DNA of 64,000 bases from Marinomonas aquimarina (lineage in GTDB: Bacteria > Pseudomonadota > Gammaproteobacteria > Pseudomonadales > Marinomonadaceae): contig NZ_FLOC01000005.1 in NCBI RefSeq assembly GCF_900089755.1, forward strand, positions 62,001 to 126,000. The letters run 5' to 3'. The notes under the pieces were generated by a model, which was not told where the DNA came from, did not search any database, and saw nothing but the letters and a program-made list of their open reading frames with translations. Position numbers and translations under genes: made by a program. Shown here in pieces: positions 1 through 9,710 of the stretch; position 1 is the first letter of the stretch, and every line of letters starts with the position of its first letter.

Positions 1-1683
1 CGCTCGATTACGCAAGCGTATGACCCTGAGAAAGAAATGTTCCTAGCGGATCGTTTCATCAAAGGTACGTGCCCTAAGTGTAAAGCCGAAGATCAATACG
101 GCGACAACTGTGAAGTGTGCTCTGCGACTTACACGCCAATGGAAATGATCAACCCGCGCTCAGTTTACTCAGGCGCAACACCGATCGAAAAAGAATCTGA
201 ACACTACTTCTTCAAACTGCCAGAGTTCCAAGATTTCCTAAAACAGTGGACTCGTAGCGGCACCCTACAAGACCAAGTGGCCAACAAACTGGCTGAGTGG
301 CTAGATTCAGAATTGCACGAATGGGACATCAGCCGTGATGCGCCTTACTTCGGCTTTGAAATCCCTGATGCGCCAGGCAAATACTTCTACGTATGGCTAG
401 ATGCCCCGATCGGCTACATGGCAAGTTTCAAAAACCTATGTGACCGTACTGAAGGCCTAGACTTCGACGAGTACTGGAACAAAGACTCTGAAGCGGAGCT
501 TTACCACTTCATCGGTAAAGACATCATCAACTTCCACGCTCTGTTCTGGCCAGCGATGTTGGACTGCGCCGGTTACCGCACACCTACTGCCGTGAACGCA
601 CACGGTTACGTCACCGTAGACGGTGAGAAGATGTCGAAATCGCGCGGCACCTTTATCAAGGCTCGTACTTATCTAAACCACCTTGATCCACAGTACCTAC
701 GCTACTACTTCGCGGCGAAACTAAATTCTCGCGTCGATGACATCGACTTGAACCTAGGTGACTTTGTACAGCGCGTAAACTCGGACGTGGTCGGCAAGGT
801 GGTGAATATCGCTAGCCGTACCGCAAGCTTCATCAATAAGAAGTTCGATGGTCAGCTACAAACGACGCCCGCTCAAGAAGCCATGATTCAAGAGTTCGTC
901 GATGCCGGCGATCTAATCGCTGAGCTCTACGAAACACGCGAATACGGCAAAGCCATGCGTGAAATCATGCGTCTTGCGGACATCGCCAATACTTACATCG
1001 CTGACGAAGAGCCATGGGTGAAAGCGAAGAACGAAGAGACGCTGCCACAAGTACAAGAGATCTGTACAGTTTCTCTTAACCTGTTCGCGATTCTTGCGAC
1101 TTACTTGAAACCAGTTCTGCCAAACATGGTGGCGGACGCGGAAGCCTTCCTAAACAAAGAGCTAACGTGGGATAACCGTAGCGAATTACTGTTTGGCAAA
1201 TCAGTAAACAAATTTAAAGCCTTGATGGCACGTATTGAAGCACCACAAATCGACGCTATGATCGAAGAAGGTAAAGTGGAAGCTGAGGCGGAAGCACAAG
1301 CGAAAGAACAGGCCAGCGCCGCACAGGAAACTGAGCTAAGCAAAGAGCCGATCGCGGAAGAAATCAACTTCGACGACTTTGCCAAAGTCGACCTACGCAT
1401 CGCTAAAATCGCCAAAGCTGAGCACGTTGAGAAAGCCAATAAGCTTTTAAAACTTACCTTAGATTTAGGTGGCGAAACACGTACGGTATTCTCTGGTATT
1501 AAGTCCGCGTACAACCCAGAAGACCTGGAAGGTAAGCTAACCGTGATGGTGGCCAACTTGGCACCACGCAAGATGAAGTTTGGCTTATCAGAAGGCATGG
1601 TATTGGCAGCTGGCCCTGGCGGTGAAGAGATTTACCTGCTTGAGCCACATGACGGCGCCAAGCCTGGCCAGCGCGTGATGTAA
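1..1683 (+). CDS. metG: Methionyl-tRNA synthetase, 3' part (5' end outside window)
   Basis: Class I aminoacyl-tRNA synthetase that charges tRNA(Met) in the cytoplasm. The open frame runs in from base 1 with no start, so the N-terminal Rossmann half (HIGH motif) lies outside the window. Visible parts are a zinc-knuckle segment with two Cys pairs (CPKC and CEVC), the KMSKS signature (GEKMSKSRG), the helical anticodon-binding region, an acidic/Ala-rich linker and the C-terminal tRNA-binding (EMAP-II-like) domain beginning near [12 protein letters not shown]. Presence of that appended domain matches the dimeric E. coli-type enzyme. The gene ends in TAA and is followed by a strong hairpin terminator, so it is transcriptionally separate from the rsx operon. 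Identification is secure; only the N-terminus is missing. Confidence 0.97.
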   Translation, partial: RSITQAYDPEKEMFLADRFIKGTCPKCKAEDQYGDNCEVCSATYTPMEMINPRSVYSGATPIEKESEHYFFKLPEFQDFLKQWTRSGTLQDQVANKLAEWLDSELHEWDISRDAPYFGFEIPDAPGKYFYVWLDAPIGYMASFKNLCDRTEGLDFDEYWNKDSEAELYHFIGKDIINFHALFWPAMLDCAGYRTPTAVNAHGYVTVDGEKMSKSRGTFIKARTYLNHLDPQYLRYYFAAKLNSRVDDIDLNLGDFVQRVNSDVVGKVVNIASRTASFINKKFDGQLQTTPAQEAMIQEFVDAGDLIAELYETREYGKAMREIMRLADIANTYIADEEPWVKAKNEETLPQVQEICTVSLNLFAILATYLKPVLPNMVADAEAFLNKELTWDNRSELLFGKSVNKFKALMARIEAPQIDAMIEEGKVEAEAEAQAKEQASAAQETELSKEPIAEEINFDDFAKVDLRIAKIAKAEHVEKANKLLKLTLDLGGETRTVFSGIKSAYNPEDLEGKLTVMVANLAPRKMKFGLSEGMVLAAGPGGEEIYLLEPHDGAKPGQRVM

Positions 1684-1710
1684 TCAACGCATCAGCGTAA
1701 AATTAGACCC

Positions 1711-1740
1711 ACCGCCTACTTTTGTAGGCGGTGTTGTTTT
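1711..1740 (+). terminator. Rho-independent terminator of metG
   Basis: A perfect 9-bp stem (ACCGCCTAC at 1711-1719 with GTAGGCGGT at 1724-1732) encloses a TTTT loop and is followed by a T-rich tract. It lies 28 bp after the metG stop and separates it from rsxA. Confidence 0.85.
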
Positions 1741-1819
1741 AGAAAACGATTACGAAACCTTATACTTGCTGCGTGCTATCCATATTCTAAAATAAACTAG
1801 AATGCATAGCGCTTTAGTC

Positions 1820-1847
1820 TTGTTAGTTATAAGCAGCTTGATATAGT
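1820..1847 (+). promoter_or_regulatory. Candidate sigma70 promoter for the rsx operon
   Basis: TTGTTA (1820-1825) and TATAGT (1842-1847) are separated by 16 bp, about 75 bp before the rsxA start and after the metG terminator. This is a motif match only; no operator is evident. Confidence 0.35.
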
Positions 1848-1920
1848 TACGCTTGCCGAACCTGTTTGCTCGGCTGTTCTTATTTTATCCGTAGACACCA
1901 CTGTATTTATTGGACGCGAG

Positions 1921-2502
1921 ATGACCGAATATCTCTTAATACTCGTCAGTACCATACTAGTAAACAACTTTGTATTGGTACAATTTCTTGGCCTTTGCCC
2001 ATTCATGGGGGTTTCTAGCAAACTGGAAACCTCGATTGGTATGGCCATGGCGACCACCTTCGTACTGACACTTTCGAGCTTATGTAGTTACCTCACGTTC
2101 GAGTTTATTCTTGAGCCGTTTGGGCTTGAATATCTGAAAACCATTTCCTTCATCTTGGTGATCGCCGTTGTGGTGCAGTTCACAGAAATGGTGGTTCACA
2201 AAACCAGCCCACTATTGTATCGCGTGTTAGGTATTTTCCTGCCTCTGATCACAACCAACTGCGCCGTGCTTGGTGTCGCACTGCAAAATACCTCAAAGCA
2301 GAACGGCTTTGTTGAGTCCATCCTGTATGGCTTTGGTGCTGCAGTGGGATTCTCGTTTGTCTTGGTTCTATTCTCAGCGATGCGTGAACGCATTAACGTG
2401 GCCGATGTGCCAGTGGTTTTCAAAGGCTCAGCAATCGGCATGGTGACCGCCGGCTTGATGGCCCTAGCGTTCATGGGCTTCACTGGTCTGGTGCAAATCT
2501 AG
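1921..2502 (+). CDS. rsxA: Electron transport complex subunit RsxA (RnfA)
   Basis: Integral membrane subunit of the Rsx/Rnf complex, which moves electrons between ferredoxin and NAD coupled to ion transport; in E. coli the complex also keeps SoxR reduced. The protein has 193 residues, the same as E. coli RsxA, with about six hydrophobic helices and the conserved segments [17 protein letters not shown] and [16 protein letters not shown], each carrying a Cys that in this family contributes to a membrane iron-sulfur centre shared with RsxE. ATG start; the upstream GGA is a modest ribosome site. It is the first gene of rsxABCDGE, with only 9 bp before rsxB. Confidence 0.97.
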   Translation: MTEYLLILVSTILVNNFVLVQFLGLCPFMGVSSKLETSIGMAMATTFVLTLSSLCSYLTFEFILEPFGLEYLKTISFILVIAVVVQFTEMVVHKTSPLLYRVLGIFLPLITTNCAVLGVALQNTSKQNGFVESILYGFGAAVGFSFVLVLFSAMRERINVADVPVVFKGSAIGMVTAGLMALAFMGFTGLVQI

Positions 2503-2511
2503 GAGCCTTTT

Positions 2512-3105
2512 ATGTTTACTGTTTTACTTGCTATCGGAATCCTAGTTGCCCTCGCCCTCGTCTTTGGTGCGATCTTGGGTTATGCCAACGTGCGTTTTCA
2601 TGTGGAAGGTGACCCAATTGTCGATCAGATCGATGCTATTTTGCCGCAAACACAGTGTGGTCAGTGTGGCCACCCGGGCTGTCGCCCCTACGCGGAAGCC
2701 ATTTCTAATGGTGAAGCGATTAACCGCTGTCCTCCTGGTGGTCAAGCCACTGTGCAAGCGCTAGCGGATCTTCTGGATGTGGAAGCCATCCCTCTAGACG
2801 GCGGTGAAGAAGAACCTGTGCAAAAAGTTGCCGTGATTCGCGAAGACGAATGTATCGGTTGTACTAAGTGCATTCAGGCGTGCCCGATTGATGCCATTTT
2901 GGGTGCCGCAAAACAAATGCACACAGTTATTTCAGATGAATGTACTGGCTGTGACCTTTGTGTCGAGCCATGTCCGGTAGATTGTATTGATATGGTTGAA
3001 GTTGGTGTGACATCACGTACTTGGTCGTGGGAAAAACCACAAGGTGTGGGAGTGCAATCTGCACACATCATTGCAACAGATCGCCAGACGGAGGCAGCTC
3101 AGTAA
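2512..3105 (+). CDS. rsxB: Electron transport complex iron-sulfur subunit RsxB (RnfB)
   Basis: Membrane-anchored polyferredoxin subunit of the Rsx complex. One N-terminal transmembrane helix (about residues 4-24) is followed by a 4Fe-4S cluster-binding region (CGQCGHPGC) and two bacterial-type ferredoxin motifs ([12 protein letters not shown] and [12 protein letters not shown]). The 197-residue length is normal for the family. An AGGAG sequence precedes the ATG. The stop codon overlaps the rsxC start by one base (TAATG), indicating translational coupling and a 1:1 operon arrangement. Confidence 0.97.
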   Translation: MFTVLLAIGILVALALVFGAILGYANVRFHVEGDPIVDQIDAILPQTQCGQCGHPGCRPYAEAISNGEAINRCPPGGQATVQALADLLDVEAIPLDGGEEEPVQKVAVIREDECIGCTKCIQACPIDAILGAAKQMHTVISDECTGCDLCVEPCPVDCIDMVEVGVTSRTWSWEKPQGVGVQSAHIIATDRQTEAAQ

Positions 3106-6100
3106 TGCAAACACCTCCTGTTTACTCATTCCACGGCGGTATTCACCCACCAGAGAACAAAGCGCAGTCCTTGCAGTTGCCTTTAGGTAAACCAAGCTTG
3201 CCGCGTGAATTGATTTTGCCGTTAGGTCAGCATATCGGCCAAGCATCACGTCCATTAGTGGAAGTGGGCGCTAAGGTTAAGAAAGGCGAAGCAATTGCCA
3301 TGAACAACGGCTTCTTGTCGAGCTTCTTGCACGCGCCAACATCCGGCACTATCAGCGCGATTGAGTCTCGTCCAATTGCTCACCCATCGGGTTTGAGCGA
3401 TATGAGCATCATCTTAACACCAGATGGTGCCGATGAATGGACCGAGCTTGAGCCGTTAGCGAACTGGAAAGAGATCGGCAAAACCGACGTATTGGCGTTC
3501 CTTTCTGAGAAAGGCATCATCGGTATGGGCGGTGCCGGCTTCCCGACACAAGTGAAGCTACAAGGTGCCCACAAGCACCCGCTAACTCACTTTATTATCA
3601 ATGCGGCAGAGTGTGAGCCATACATCACCGCTGACGATATGCTAATCCGCGAGAAAACGCTGGAATTGGTATTGGGGATCGAAATTCTGCAGCACATTGT
3701 TGAAGCGGAAAACGTGGTCATTGGTATTGAAGACAACAAGCCAACCGCGATTAACGCCCTACAGCAGCTACTGCGTGAGCGTCAAAGCTCGATTCAAGTG
3801 GCTGTGGTGCCAACCAAATACCCTTCAGGCGGTGAGAAACAGCTGATTAAGCTACTCACGGACAAAGAAGTCCCCAGTGGCCAATACCCTGCTGACATCG
3901 GCATTCTGTGTCAAAACGTCGGTACTTGTGTCGCGGTATACGAAGCGATTCAACAAGGTCGCCCATTAATTTCACGCTATACAACATTGACAGGGGATGC
4001 CCTAAAAGCGCCACAAAACGTGGAAGTGCTATTAGGTACGCCAATTGATCATTTGTTGGAATACGCTGACCTGCAAGACAAAAAGCTGAGCCGTCTAGTC
4101 ATGGGCGGACCTATGATGGGCTTCACCTTAGATTCAGGCAATGTGCCAGTGGTAAAAACTACCAACTGTGTCCTAGCTGCAACTAAGAAAGAATTACCGG
4201 CCCCCTACCCTGAACAAGCGTGTATTCGTTGTGGTATGTGTGAACAGGCGTGTCCTGCCAGCTTGCTACCACAGCAGTTACTCTGGTTCTCAAAAAGCCA
4301 AGAACTGGAAAAAGCCGAACACTACAACCTATTCGATTGTATCGAATGTGGTGCTTGTTCTTATGTCTGCCCAAGTAGCATTCCTTTGGTGCAGTACTAC
4401 CGTCATACCAAAGCCGAGATTCGCGATACCCGCGAAGCCGCGGTGAAATCGGATATCGCTAAGCAACGTTTCGAAGCCCGTAAAGCCCGTCACGAAGCGG
4501 AAGCGGCGGAAAAAGAAGCGAAACGCTTGGCACGCCAAGGCGCAGCCAAGCCAGCGGCGAAGAAACCAGCGAAACCGGCACCAGAAAAAGCAGATGCAGC
4601 ACCTGCTGCCCCGGTCGCAGACGAAGCAGCCAAGAAAGCTAAGGTGGATCTAGCCATTGCTAAGGCGAAGCTTAAGAAACTTGAGAAAGCGCTCCTGGAA
4701 GCCCAAGAGAAAGAGCACACTGAAGAAATCAGTGCACTGCAAACTCAAGTAGACGAAGCCAAGAAAGACATTGCTGAACTAGATAAATTGGTGGCAAGTG
4801 CACCAGCAGCGGCACCTGCGAAGAAAGCCGCCGCACCAGCCCTAAACGACGAGGCGAAAAAAGCCAAAGTCGATGTGGCCCTTGCCAGCACCAAGCTTAA
4901 GAAAGCTGAAAAACAGCTTGCTGAAGACCCTGACAACCAAGAGTTGAAAGACAAGGTTGCAGGCTTTACTGCAGACCTAAAAGCCGCTCAAGAGACATTC
5001 GATAAACTTGGCGGCGATGTCAAAGCAGCCCCTGCGACGGCCGCAAAACCAGCGCTGAGCGACGAAGCGAAGAAAGCCAAAGTGGATGTGGCGTTAGCCA
5101 GCACCAAGCTTAAGAAAGCGCAAAAGCAATTGGCGGAAGATCCTGACAACGCTGAACTAAAAGCCAAAGTCGAAGGTTTTGAAAACGATCTAAAAGAGGC
5201 AGAAGCACGCTTTGCCAAACTTGACTCAGCACCTAGCGCGCAAGCGGCTCCAGCAGCGAAACCTGCGCTGAGTGACGAAGCAAAGAAAGCCAAAGTCGAC
5301 GTAGCACTGGCTAGCACCAAGCTGAAGAAAGTTCAGAAACAGCTCGCCGATGAGCCGGATAACGACGAGTTAAAAGCGAAAGCCGCTGACTTTGAGAAGT
5401 CACTCAAAGAAGCCGAAGCGCGCCTTGCTGAACTAGACTCTGCCCCAGCAGCAGCGACGCCTGCAGCCAAGCCTGCGATGTCGGATGAGTACAAAAAGGC
5501 CAAAGTGGACGTTGCGCTCGCTAGCACCAAGCTGAAAAAACTGCAAAAGCAGTTAGCAGACGATGCGCAAAACAGTGAACTCCAAGGTAAGGTGGTAGAG
5601 TTTAAAAAAGCTCTTAAAGACGCCGAAGCACGCTTAGCGGCCCTTGAAGCACCGACCGCAGCACCTGCTGTTACCGAGGCTCCCGTTCAAGCTGCGCCTG
5701 CAGCGGATGAAGAGACGCTACGCAAGCTAAAAATCGATGCAGCGATTGCCAAAGCGGCGGTTAAAAAGGCCGAGAAAGCCTTAACCAAAGCCATTGAGCT
5801 GGGCTCAGATGACAAAGACAGCCTCGAGCAGCAAGTCACTAAAGCGAAGGCCCATGCTGAAGAGATTGAGAAAGCATTGCAAAACGGTGGTCAAGTGAGC
5901 GCGCAGGCTCCAGCCGATAGCGCTAATGCTGCAGAGGATGCGGCATTCAAAGAGCGCCTGAAAAAGCAAAAAGTAGCGGCTGCCCTAGCAAAGGCGCAGG
6001 TCAACAAACTTAAACGTCAACTAGATGCGGATCCCACGGCAGAATCTCTGCAACAGGAGCTTTCGGCTGCAGAACAAAAGCAGCAGGAAGAAGAAGCAAA

Positions 6101-6137
6101 ACTAGAACAGTTAACTAACACGCAAGAGAATCGTTAA
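3105..6137 (+). CDS. rsxC: Electron transport complex subunit RsxC (RnfC) with long repetitive tail
   Basis: Peripheral NADH/FMN- and Fe-S-binding subunit of the Rsx complex. The ATG at 3105 is chosen because it overlaps the rsxB stop and follows a GGAGG-type site; the frame is open further upstream but only inside rsxB. The first 460 residues hold the RnfC barrel, the nucleotide-binding domain (GMGGAGFPTQVKL) and two 4Fe-4S motifs (CIRCGMCEQACP, CIECGACSYVCP). The rest is an Ala/Lys/Glu-rich tail of seven units of about 70-77 residues, most starting DEAKKAKVDVALAS, predicted helical or coiled. At 1010 residues it is clearly longer than the roughly 740-residue E. coli protein, entirely because of this tail. 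Confidence 0.95.
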   Translation: MQTPPVYSFHGGIHPPENKAQSLQLPLGKPSLPRELILPLGQHIGQASRPLVEVGAKVKKGEAIAMNNGFLSSFLHAPTSGTISAIESRPIAHPSGLSDMSIILTPDGADEWTELEPLANWKEIGKTDVLAFLSEKGIIGMGGAGFPTQVKLQGAHKHPLTHFIINAAECEPYITADDMLIREKTLELVLGIEILQHIVEAENVVIGIEDNKPTAINALQQLLRERQSSIQVAVVPTKYPSGGEKQLIKLLTDKEVPSGQYPADIGILCQNVGTCVAVYEAIQQGRPLISRYTTLTGDALKAPQNVEVLLGTPIDHLLEYADLQDKKLSRLVMGGPMMGFTLDSGNVPVVKTTNCVLAATKKELPAPYPEQACIRCGMCEQACPASLLPQQLLWFSKSQELEKAEHYNLFDCIECGACSYVCPSSIPLVQYYRHTKAEIRDTREAAVKSDIAKQRFEARKARHEAEAAEKEAKRLARQGAAKPAAKKPAKPAPEKADAAPAAPVADEAAKKAKVDLAIAKAKLKKLEKALLEAQEKEHTEEISALQTQVDEAKKDIAELDKLVASAPAAAPAKKAAAPALNDEAKKAKVDVALASTKLKKAEKQLAEDPDNQELKDKVAGFTADLKAAQETFDKLGGDVKAAPATAAKPALSDEAKKAKVDVALASTKLKKAQKQLAEDPDNAELKAKVEGFENDLKEAEARFAKLDSAPSAQAAPAAKPALSDEAKKAKVDVALASTKLKKVQKQLADEPDNDELKAKAADFEKSLKEAEARLAELDSAPAAATPAAKPAMSDEYKKAKVDVALASTKLKKLQKQLADDAQNSELQGKVVEFKKALKDAEARLAALEAPTAAPAVTEAPVQAAPAADEETLRKLKIDAAIAKAAVKKAEKALTKAIELGSDDKDSLEQQVTKAKAHAEEIEKALQNGGQVSAQAPADSANAAEDAAFKERLKKQKVAAALAKAQVNKLKRQLDADPTAESLQQELSAAEQKQQEEEAKLEQLTNTQENR
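4620..6120 (+). repeat. Seven-unit tandem coding repeat in rsxC
   Basis: Unit starts are at 4620, 4848, 5061, 5274, 5484, 5706 and 5937, a period of 210-231 bp. Units 2-5 are most alike (core KKAKVDVALASTKLKK, then EDPDN or a variant); the first and last two are more diverged. Each unit reads as two helices joined by a Pro/Asp turn and an Ala/Pro-rich spacer. Near-identical central units suggest expansion by unequal recombination. Confidence 0.85.
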
Positions 6138-7196
6138 ATGGCATTATTGCGTATCACCTCACCACATACACATCGCGCGGGCCAACGTACATCGTGGGTC
6201 ATGCAAATGGTGATATTAGCCACGGTACCAGGGCTATTGGTACAGACTTGGCTATTTGGTTACGGCACCTTGATCAATCTAGTGATCGCCGGTATCACTG
6301 CACTGGTCAGCGAAGCGATTATCCTAAAGCTTCGCAATCGTCCGATTGGCTTTTTCCTAAAAGACTACAGCGCCCTTCTCACGGCGGTCTTGTTGGCATT
6401 AGCCCTACCGCCTACTGTGCCTTGGTGGCTAACCGTCACCGCGGTGGCGTTCTCCGTTATTTTTGCTAAGCAGGTCTATGGTGGTTTGGGCAATAACCCA
6501 TTCAACCCTGCCATGGTTGGCTATGCCATCTGTCTTGTGTCTTTCCCGGTGCCAATGACCCAGTGGATTGGTGCGTCAGAACTGATTCAAGCAGGCATGA
6601 CACCGAGCTTTAGTGACAGTTTAGCGGCCATCTTTGGCACACTGCCAACGATCGACTCCTACACCATGGCAACGCCGTTGGATGCGTTCAAACACAAAGA
6701 TGGTTTGATGGCGAGCGAAGCCTTTGCCAGTGTTCCTGGCCTACAAGCTGCCAGCCTTTCTAGCTGGATGTGGGTTAACCTTGCTTACCTAGCAGGCGGT
6801 CTAGTGCTGATTGCACTGCGTATCATCACTTGGCACACGCCCGTTGCACTGTTGGCGGGGCTAGCGCTGATGTCGGGTATTTTTTATGCCATCGACCCAA
6901 GCAATGCGGCAACGCCATTGTTCCACCTAACCTCAGGTGCGGCGATGCTGGGGGCTTTCTTTATTGCCACGGACCCGGTGAGTTCTTGTACCAGTAACCG
7001 CGGCAAATTGGTGTACGGTGCCGGCATTGGTATCTTGGTTTATGTGATTCGTACTTGGGGCGGCTACCCTGATGGTATCGCCTTTGGTGTACTGCTAATG
7101 AACTTTGCCGCACCACTGATCGACTACTACACACAACCACGCGCTTACGGTCACAAGAAAGCGAAGAAAGGCCTAACCATTGGAGGAGAGAAGTAA
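6138..7196 (+). CDS. rsxD: Electron transport complex subunit RsxD (RnfD)
   Basis: Polytopic membrane subunit (352 residues, homologous to NqrB) that carries a covalently bound FMN. About nine to ten hydrophobic helices are visible. The likely flavinylation residue is Thr179 in the TMATPLD segment, corresponding to the modified Thr of E. coli RsxD (family knowledge). Conserved segments include [16 protein letters not shown] and [12 protein letters not shown]. The ATG follows the rsxC stop with no gap, and the stop overlaps the rsxG start by one base. Confidence 0.96.
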   Translation: MALLRITSPHTHRAGQRTSWVMQMVILATVPGLLVQTWLFGYGTLINLVIAGITALVSEAIILKLRNRPIGFFLKDYSALLTAVLLALALPPTVPWWLTVTAVAFSVIFAKQVYGGLGNNPFNPAMVGYAICLVSFPVPMTQWIGASELIQAGMTPSFSDSLAAIFGTLPTIDSYTMATPLDAFKHKDGLMASEAFASVPGLQAASLSSWMWVNLAYLAGGLVLIALRIITWHTPVALLAGLALMSGIFYAIDPSNAATPLFHLTSGAAMLGAFFIATDPVSSCTSNRGKLVYGAGIGILVYVIRTWGGYPDGIAFGVLLMNFAAPLIDYYTQPRAYGHKKAKKGLTIGGEK

Positions 7197-7813
7197 TGAA
7201 TATCATCAGCTCTATTCGCCAAAACAGCATTGGTTTGGGCTTATTTGCGGTGCTGACCGCTGGCTTGATTGCGCTAACGCACCAGCTCACGGAACACACG
7301 ATCGAAGACAACATCGTGCACGCACAGCTGTCTGCGTTTAACGAAATTTTGCCAAGCGATCGCTATGATAACAATCTAGCGGAAGCCAACATTATGTTGC
7401 CAGCCGACCCGCTGCTTGGCTCAGCGGAGCCAGTACCAGCATTCGTAGCGCGTAAAGACGGCGAAGTCAGCGCCATCATTTTTGAAACCATCGCGCCAGG
7501 TGGCTACAACGGCAACCTAGACTTATTGGTGGCGGTAGACCGCAATGGTGTGGTGACTGGCTCTCGTGTGATCAGCCACAAAGAAACACCAGGGCTGGGC
7601 GACAAAGTCGATCTACAAAAGTCAAAATGGATCTTATCTTTCAGTGATAAGTCATTTGAAAACACCACCATGAAGCAGTGGAACGTGAAAAAAGATGGCG
7701 GCCAATTTGACCAATTTACCGGGGCGACCATCACCCCTCGCGCCGTGGTTCGCGCAGTGAAAAACACGTTACTTTACTTTAATGAGAACAAAGACGCGCT
7801 GTTGTCGCGTTAG
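7196..7813 (+). CDS. rsxG: Electron transport complex subunit RsxG (RnfG)
   Basis: Single-pass membrane protein with a periplasmic FMN-binding domain (205 residues, NqrC-like). The N-terminal anchor spans about residues 12-30. The flavinylation motif is FTGATIT, with Thr178 the expected covalent FMN site, and the preceding ETPGLGDKV segment is typical of the domain. A strong GGAGGAG ribosome site precedes the ATG, which overlaps the rsxD stop. Attachment of FMN would need an ApbE flavin transferase, which is not in this window. Confidence 0.96.
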   Translation: MNIISSIRQNSIGLGLFAVLTAGLIALTHQLTEHTIEDNIVHAQLSAFNEILPSDRYDNNLAEANIMLPADPLLGSAEPVPAFVARKDGEVSAIIFETIAPGGYNGNLDLLVAVDRNGVVTGSRVISHKETPGLGDKVDLQKSKWILSFSDKSFENTTMKQWNVKKDGGQFDQFTGATITPRAVVRAVKNTLLYFNENKDALLSR

Positions 7814-7821
7814 GATTAGCT

Positions 7822-8580
7822 ATGAGCGCTCAAGATACTCTTGCACCCGACACACCAGTGGAAGAAACACCCGCTGCCACTGGCCCCAACTACCGTGAAA
7901 TTCTGTACAACGGTATTTGGAAGAATAACCCGGCTTTGGTTCAACTATTGGGCCTATGTCCTTTGCTCGCCGTCACCAGCACTGTGGTAAACGCCATTGG
8001 CCTGGGCTTGGCCACTACGGTGGTGTTACTGGGCTCGAACATTGCCGTCTCTTTGATTCGTAACTACGTATCGGAAGCGGTGCGCCTGCCTGCATTTGTG
8101 ATGATCATTGCCTCGTTTACCACCTGTATCGAGTTGATCATGCAAGCTTACACCTATGAGCTGTACCAAATCCTAGGTATCTTTATCCCACTGATCGTGA
8201 CCAACTGTGCGATTTTGGGCCGCGCTGACGCCTTTGCAAGCCGTAACCCAGTACTGCCCTCTGCGGTCGATGGTTTATGGATGGGGGTGGGCTTCACCAT
8301 CGTCTTGATGCTGCTGGGCGGCATGCGTGAGCTGATCGGTCAAGGGACGCTATTCGCAGACATGCATCTGTTGTTTGGCGATATGGCGACAAGCTGGAAG
8401 CTGACACTTTTCAGTGATTACCCCAATGTTTTGTTCGCCATCTTGCCACCAGGCGCCTTTATCGGCCTTGGTATCTTGATCGCCATTAAGAACTACTACG
8501 ACGAAAAAGAGAAACAACGCATTGCGGCCGAGCAAGCAGGCCAAGAGAAAGTGTCTCGTCGTGTTCGTATCACTGACTAA
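7822..8580 (+). CDS. rsxE: Electron transport complex subunit RsxE (RnfE)
   Basis: Integral membrane subunit paralogous to RsxA; the two sit in opposite membrane orientations in the complex. The 252-residue protein has an N-terminal Pro/Thr-rich extension of about 25 residues followed by helices containing [21 protein letters not shown] and the mirrored [15 protein letters not shown] segment with its conserved Cys. It completes the rsxABCDGE order found in many gammaproteobacteria and starts 8 bp after rsxG. A charged cytoplasmic tail ends the protein. Confidence 0.96.
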   Translation: MSAQDTLAPDTPVEETPAATGPNYREILYNGIWKNNPALVQLLGLCPLLAVTSTVVNAIGLGLATTVVLLGSNIAVSLIRNYVSEAVRLPAFVMIIASFTTCIELIMQAYTYELYQILGIFIPLIVTNCAILGRADAFASRNPVLPSAVDGLWMGVGFTIVLMLLGGMRELIGQGTLFADMHLLFGDMATSWKLTLFSDYPNVLFAILPPGAFIGLGILIAIKNYYDEKEKQRIAAEQAGQEKVSRRVRITD

Positions 8581-8602
8581 TTGATATTCAAAAGGGGCTG
8601 CT

Positions 8603-9238
8603 GTGAACAAAGCTAAGCGACATGAGATTTTTACGCGCCTACGCGATGAGAATCCTAACCCTGTCACCGAGCTTGAATACAGCTCCCCATTTGAACTGCT
8701 GATTGCGGTACTGTTCTCAGCCCAAGCCACCGACGTCAGCGTCAACAAGGCCACGCGCCACTTATTCCCCGTCGCCAACACACCAGAGAAAATGTACGCC
8801 CTAGGTGTGGATGGCCTTAAGGAATACATCAAAACCATTGGTCTGTTTAACGCCAAAGCGGAAAACGCCATCAAGACCTGCCAAATGCTGATTGAAAAGC
8901 ACAATAGTGAAGTGCCGCAGACCCGTGAAGCGCTAGAAGCCTTACCTGGGGTCGGTCGTAAAACCGCTAACGTGGTACTGAATACCGCCTTTCGCCAAGT
9001 TGCTATGGCCGTGGATACCCATATCTTCCGTGTCTCTAACCGTACCAAGATTGCCCCAGGTAAAAACGTGCTCGAAGTGGAAGAGAAACTGCTTCGTTTT
9101 GTGCCAAAAGAATTCCTGCTCGATGCACACCACTGGCTCATCCTACATGGACGCTATATTTGCACTGCACGAAAGCCCAAGTGCGACGCCTGCATCATTG
9201 AAGATTTGTGCGAGTTTAAAGAAAAGACGTCCACCTAA
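8603..9238 (+). CDS. nth: Endonuclease III (DNA glycosylase/AP lyase)
   Basis: Base-excision repair enzyme that removes oxidised pyrimidines and cleaves at abasic sites. The 211-residue protein aligns along its length with E. coli Nth: helix-hairpin-helix LPGVGRKTANVV with catalytic Lys120, catalytic Asp138 in AVDTHIFRV, and the C-terminal 4Fe-4S motif C-x6-C-x2-C-x5-C. The start is GTG at 8603, preceded by an AGGGG site and matching the E. coli N-terminus (MNKAKR). It lies 22 bp behind rsxE, the same rsx-nth arrangement as in E. coli, so it is probably co-transcribed. Confidence 0.97.
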   Translation: MNKAKRHEIFTRLRDENPNPVTELEYSSPFELLIAVLFSAQATDVSVNKATRHLFPVANTPEKMYALGVDGLKEYIKTIGLFNAKAENAIKTCQMLIEKHNSEVPQTREALEALPGVGRKTANVVLNTAFRQVAMAVDTHIFRVSNRTKIAPGKNVLEVEEKLLRFVPKEFLLDAHHWLILHGRYICTARKPKCDACIIEDLCEFKEKTST

Positions 9239-9287
9239 ATCGCGCCCAGTCCAGCATATATAAGCTGCTATAGAGGCAATAAAACAC

Positions 9288-9293
9288 TATAAT
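9288..9293 (+). promoter_or_regulatory. Consensus -10 element upstream of the PilZ-like gene
   Basis: A perfect TATAAT lies 41 bp before the GTG start. No good -35 hexamer is seen 16-18 bp upstream, so the promoter call rests on the -10 alone. Confidence 0.35.
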
Positions 9294-9334
9294 CATTGGC
9301 GATTTAGTTTTAGCGATATAACGGATAACAAAAC

Positions 9335-9664
9335 GTGGTTAAGTCTCATTCATCCCCTTACGTACGCTGTTTCTGGACTGGTAAGATGTTCCTGACCAAC
9401 GGTCAGATTACCGATATCCACTGCACTCATATTTCCCATGATCTGGTGGAAATAGAATCCCCTATTGGCCTACAAGGTTCTAAGAAAGTCAAACTTGAGT
9501 TAAATGCCATTCACGAAGGCAAGCAGATCCTAATCAAAACCATTTGCCTACCTTCGGCAGACATTCTCAACGAACACGATAAGCACTACATCAAGATGAG
9601 TTTTGGCACTATTTCTGCCGCTGAGCGGGACTTTATTGATAAATTTGTCAAAGCTCATAGCTAA
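9335..9664 (+). CDS. Small PilZ-like protein, function unknown
   Basis: A 109-residue soluble protein with a beta-rich pattern ending in an amphipathic helix (SAAERDFIDKFVKAH), an overall PilZ-like layout. The classical c-di-GMP-binding RxxxR motif is not visible, and the (D/N)xSxxG motif is replaced by ISHDLVEIES, so it may be a non-binding PilZ variant or unrelated. The start is taken as GTG at 9335; an internal ATG at 9386 is possible but would remove the first strand. It is bounded by its own promoter-like region and a terminator, so it is monocistronic. Confidence 0.7.
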   Translation: MVKSHSSPYVRCFWTGKMFLTNGQITDIHCTHISHDLVEIESPIGLQGSKKVKLELNAIHEGKQILIKTICLPSADILNEHDKHYIKMSFGTISAAERDFIDKFVKAHS

Positions 9665-9665
9665 C

Positions 9666-9691
9666 AAAAAAGGCGCCGCGGCGCCTTTTTT
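9666..9691. terminator. Bidirectional terminator between PilZ-like gene and nucleoside hydrolase
   Basis: Nearly perfect palindrome: six A, GGCGCC, a GC centre, GGCGCC, six T. It lies between two convergent genes and gives a U-run on either strand. The loop must open by at least one base pair. Confidence 0.85.
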
Positions 9692-9710
9692 GATGGCGTT
9701 AAGTCAACGA

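Noticed and set aside
3021-3104. Upstream extension of the rsxC frame
   Set aside because: It lies entirely within rsxB, has no family similarity, and the ATG at 3105 has a good ribosome site and a coupled overlap with the rsxB stop.
4988-5530. Ser/Ala-rich open frames antisense to the rsxC repeats
   Set aside because: They are the reverse reading of the Ala/Lys-rich repeat units and repeat with the same period; no start signals.
8350-9141. Long open frame of 263 codons antisense to rsxE/nth
   Set aside because: It lies opposite well-identified conserved genes and its translation shows no domain pattern; it is a by-product of their codon use.
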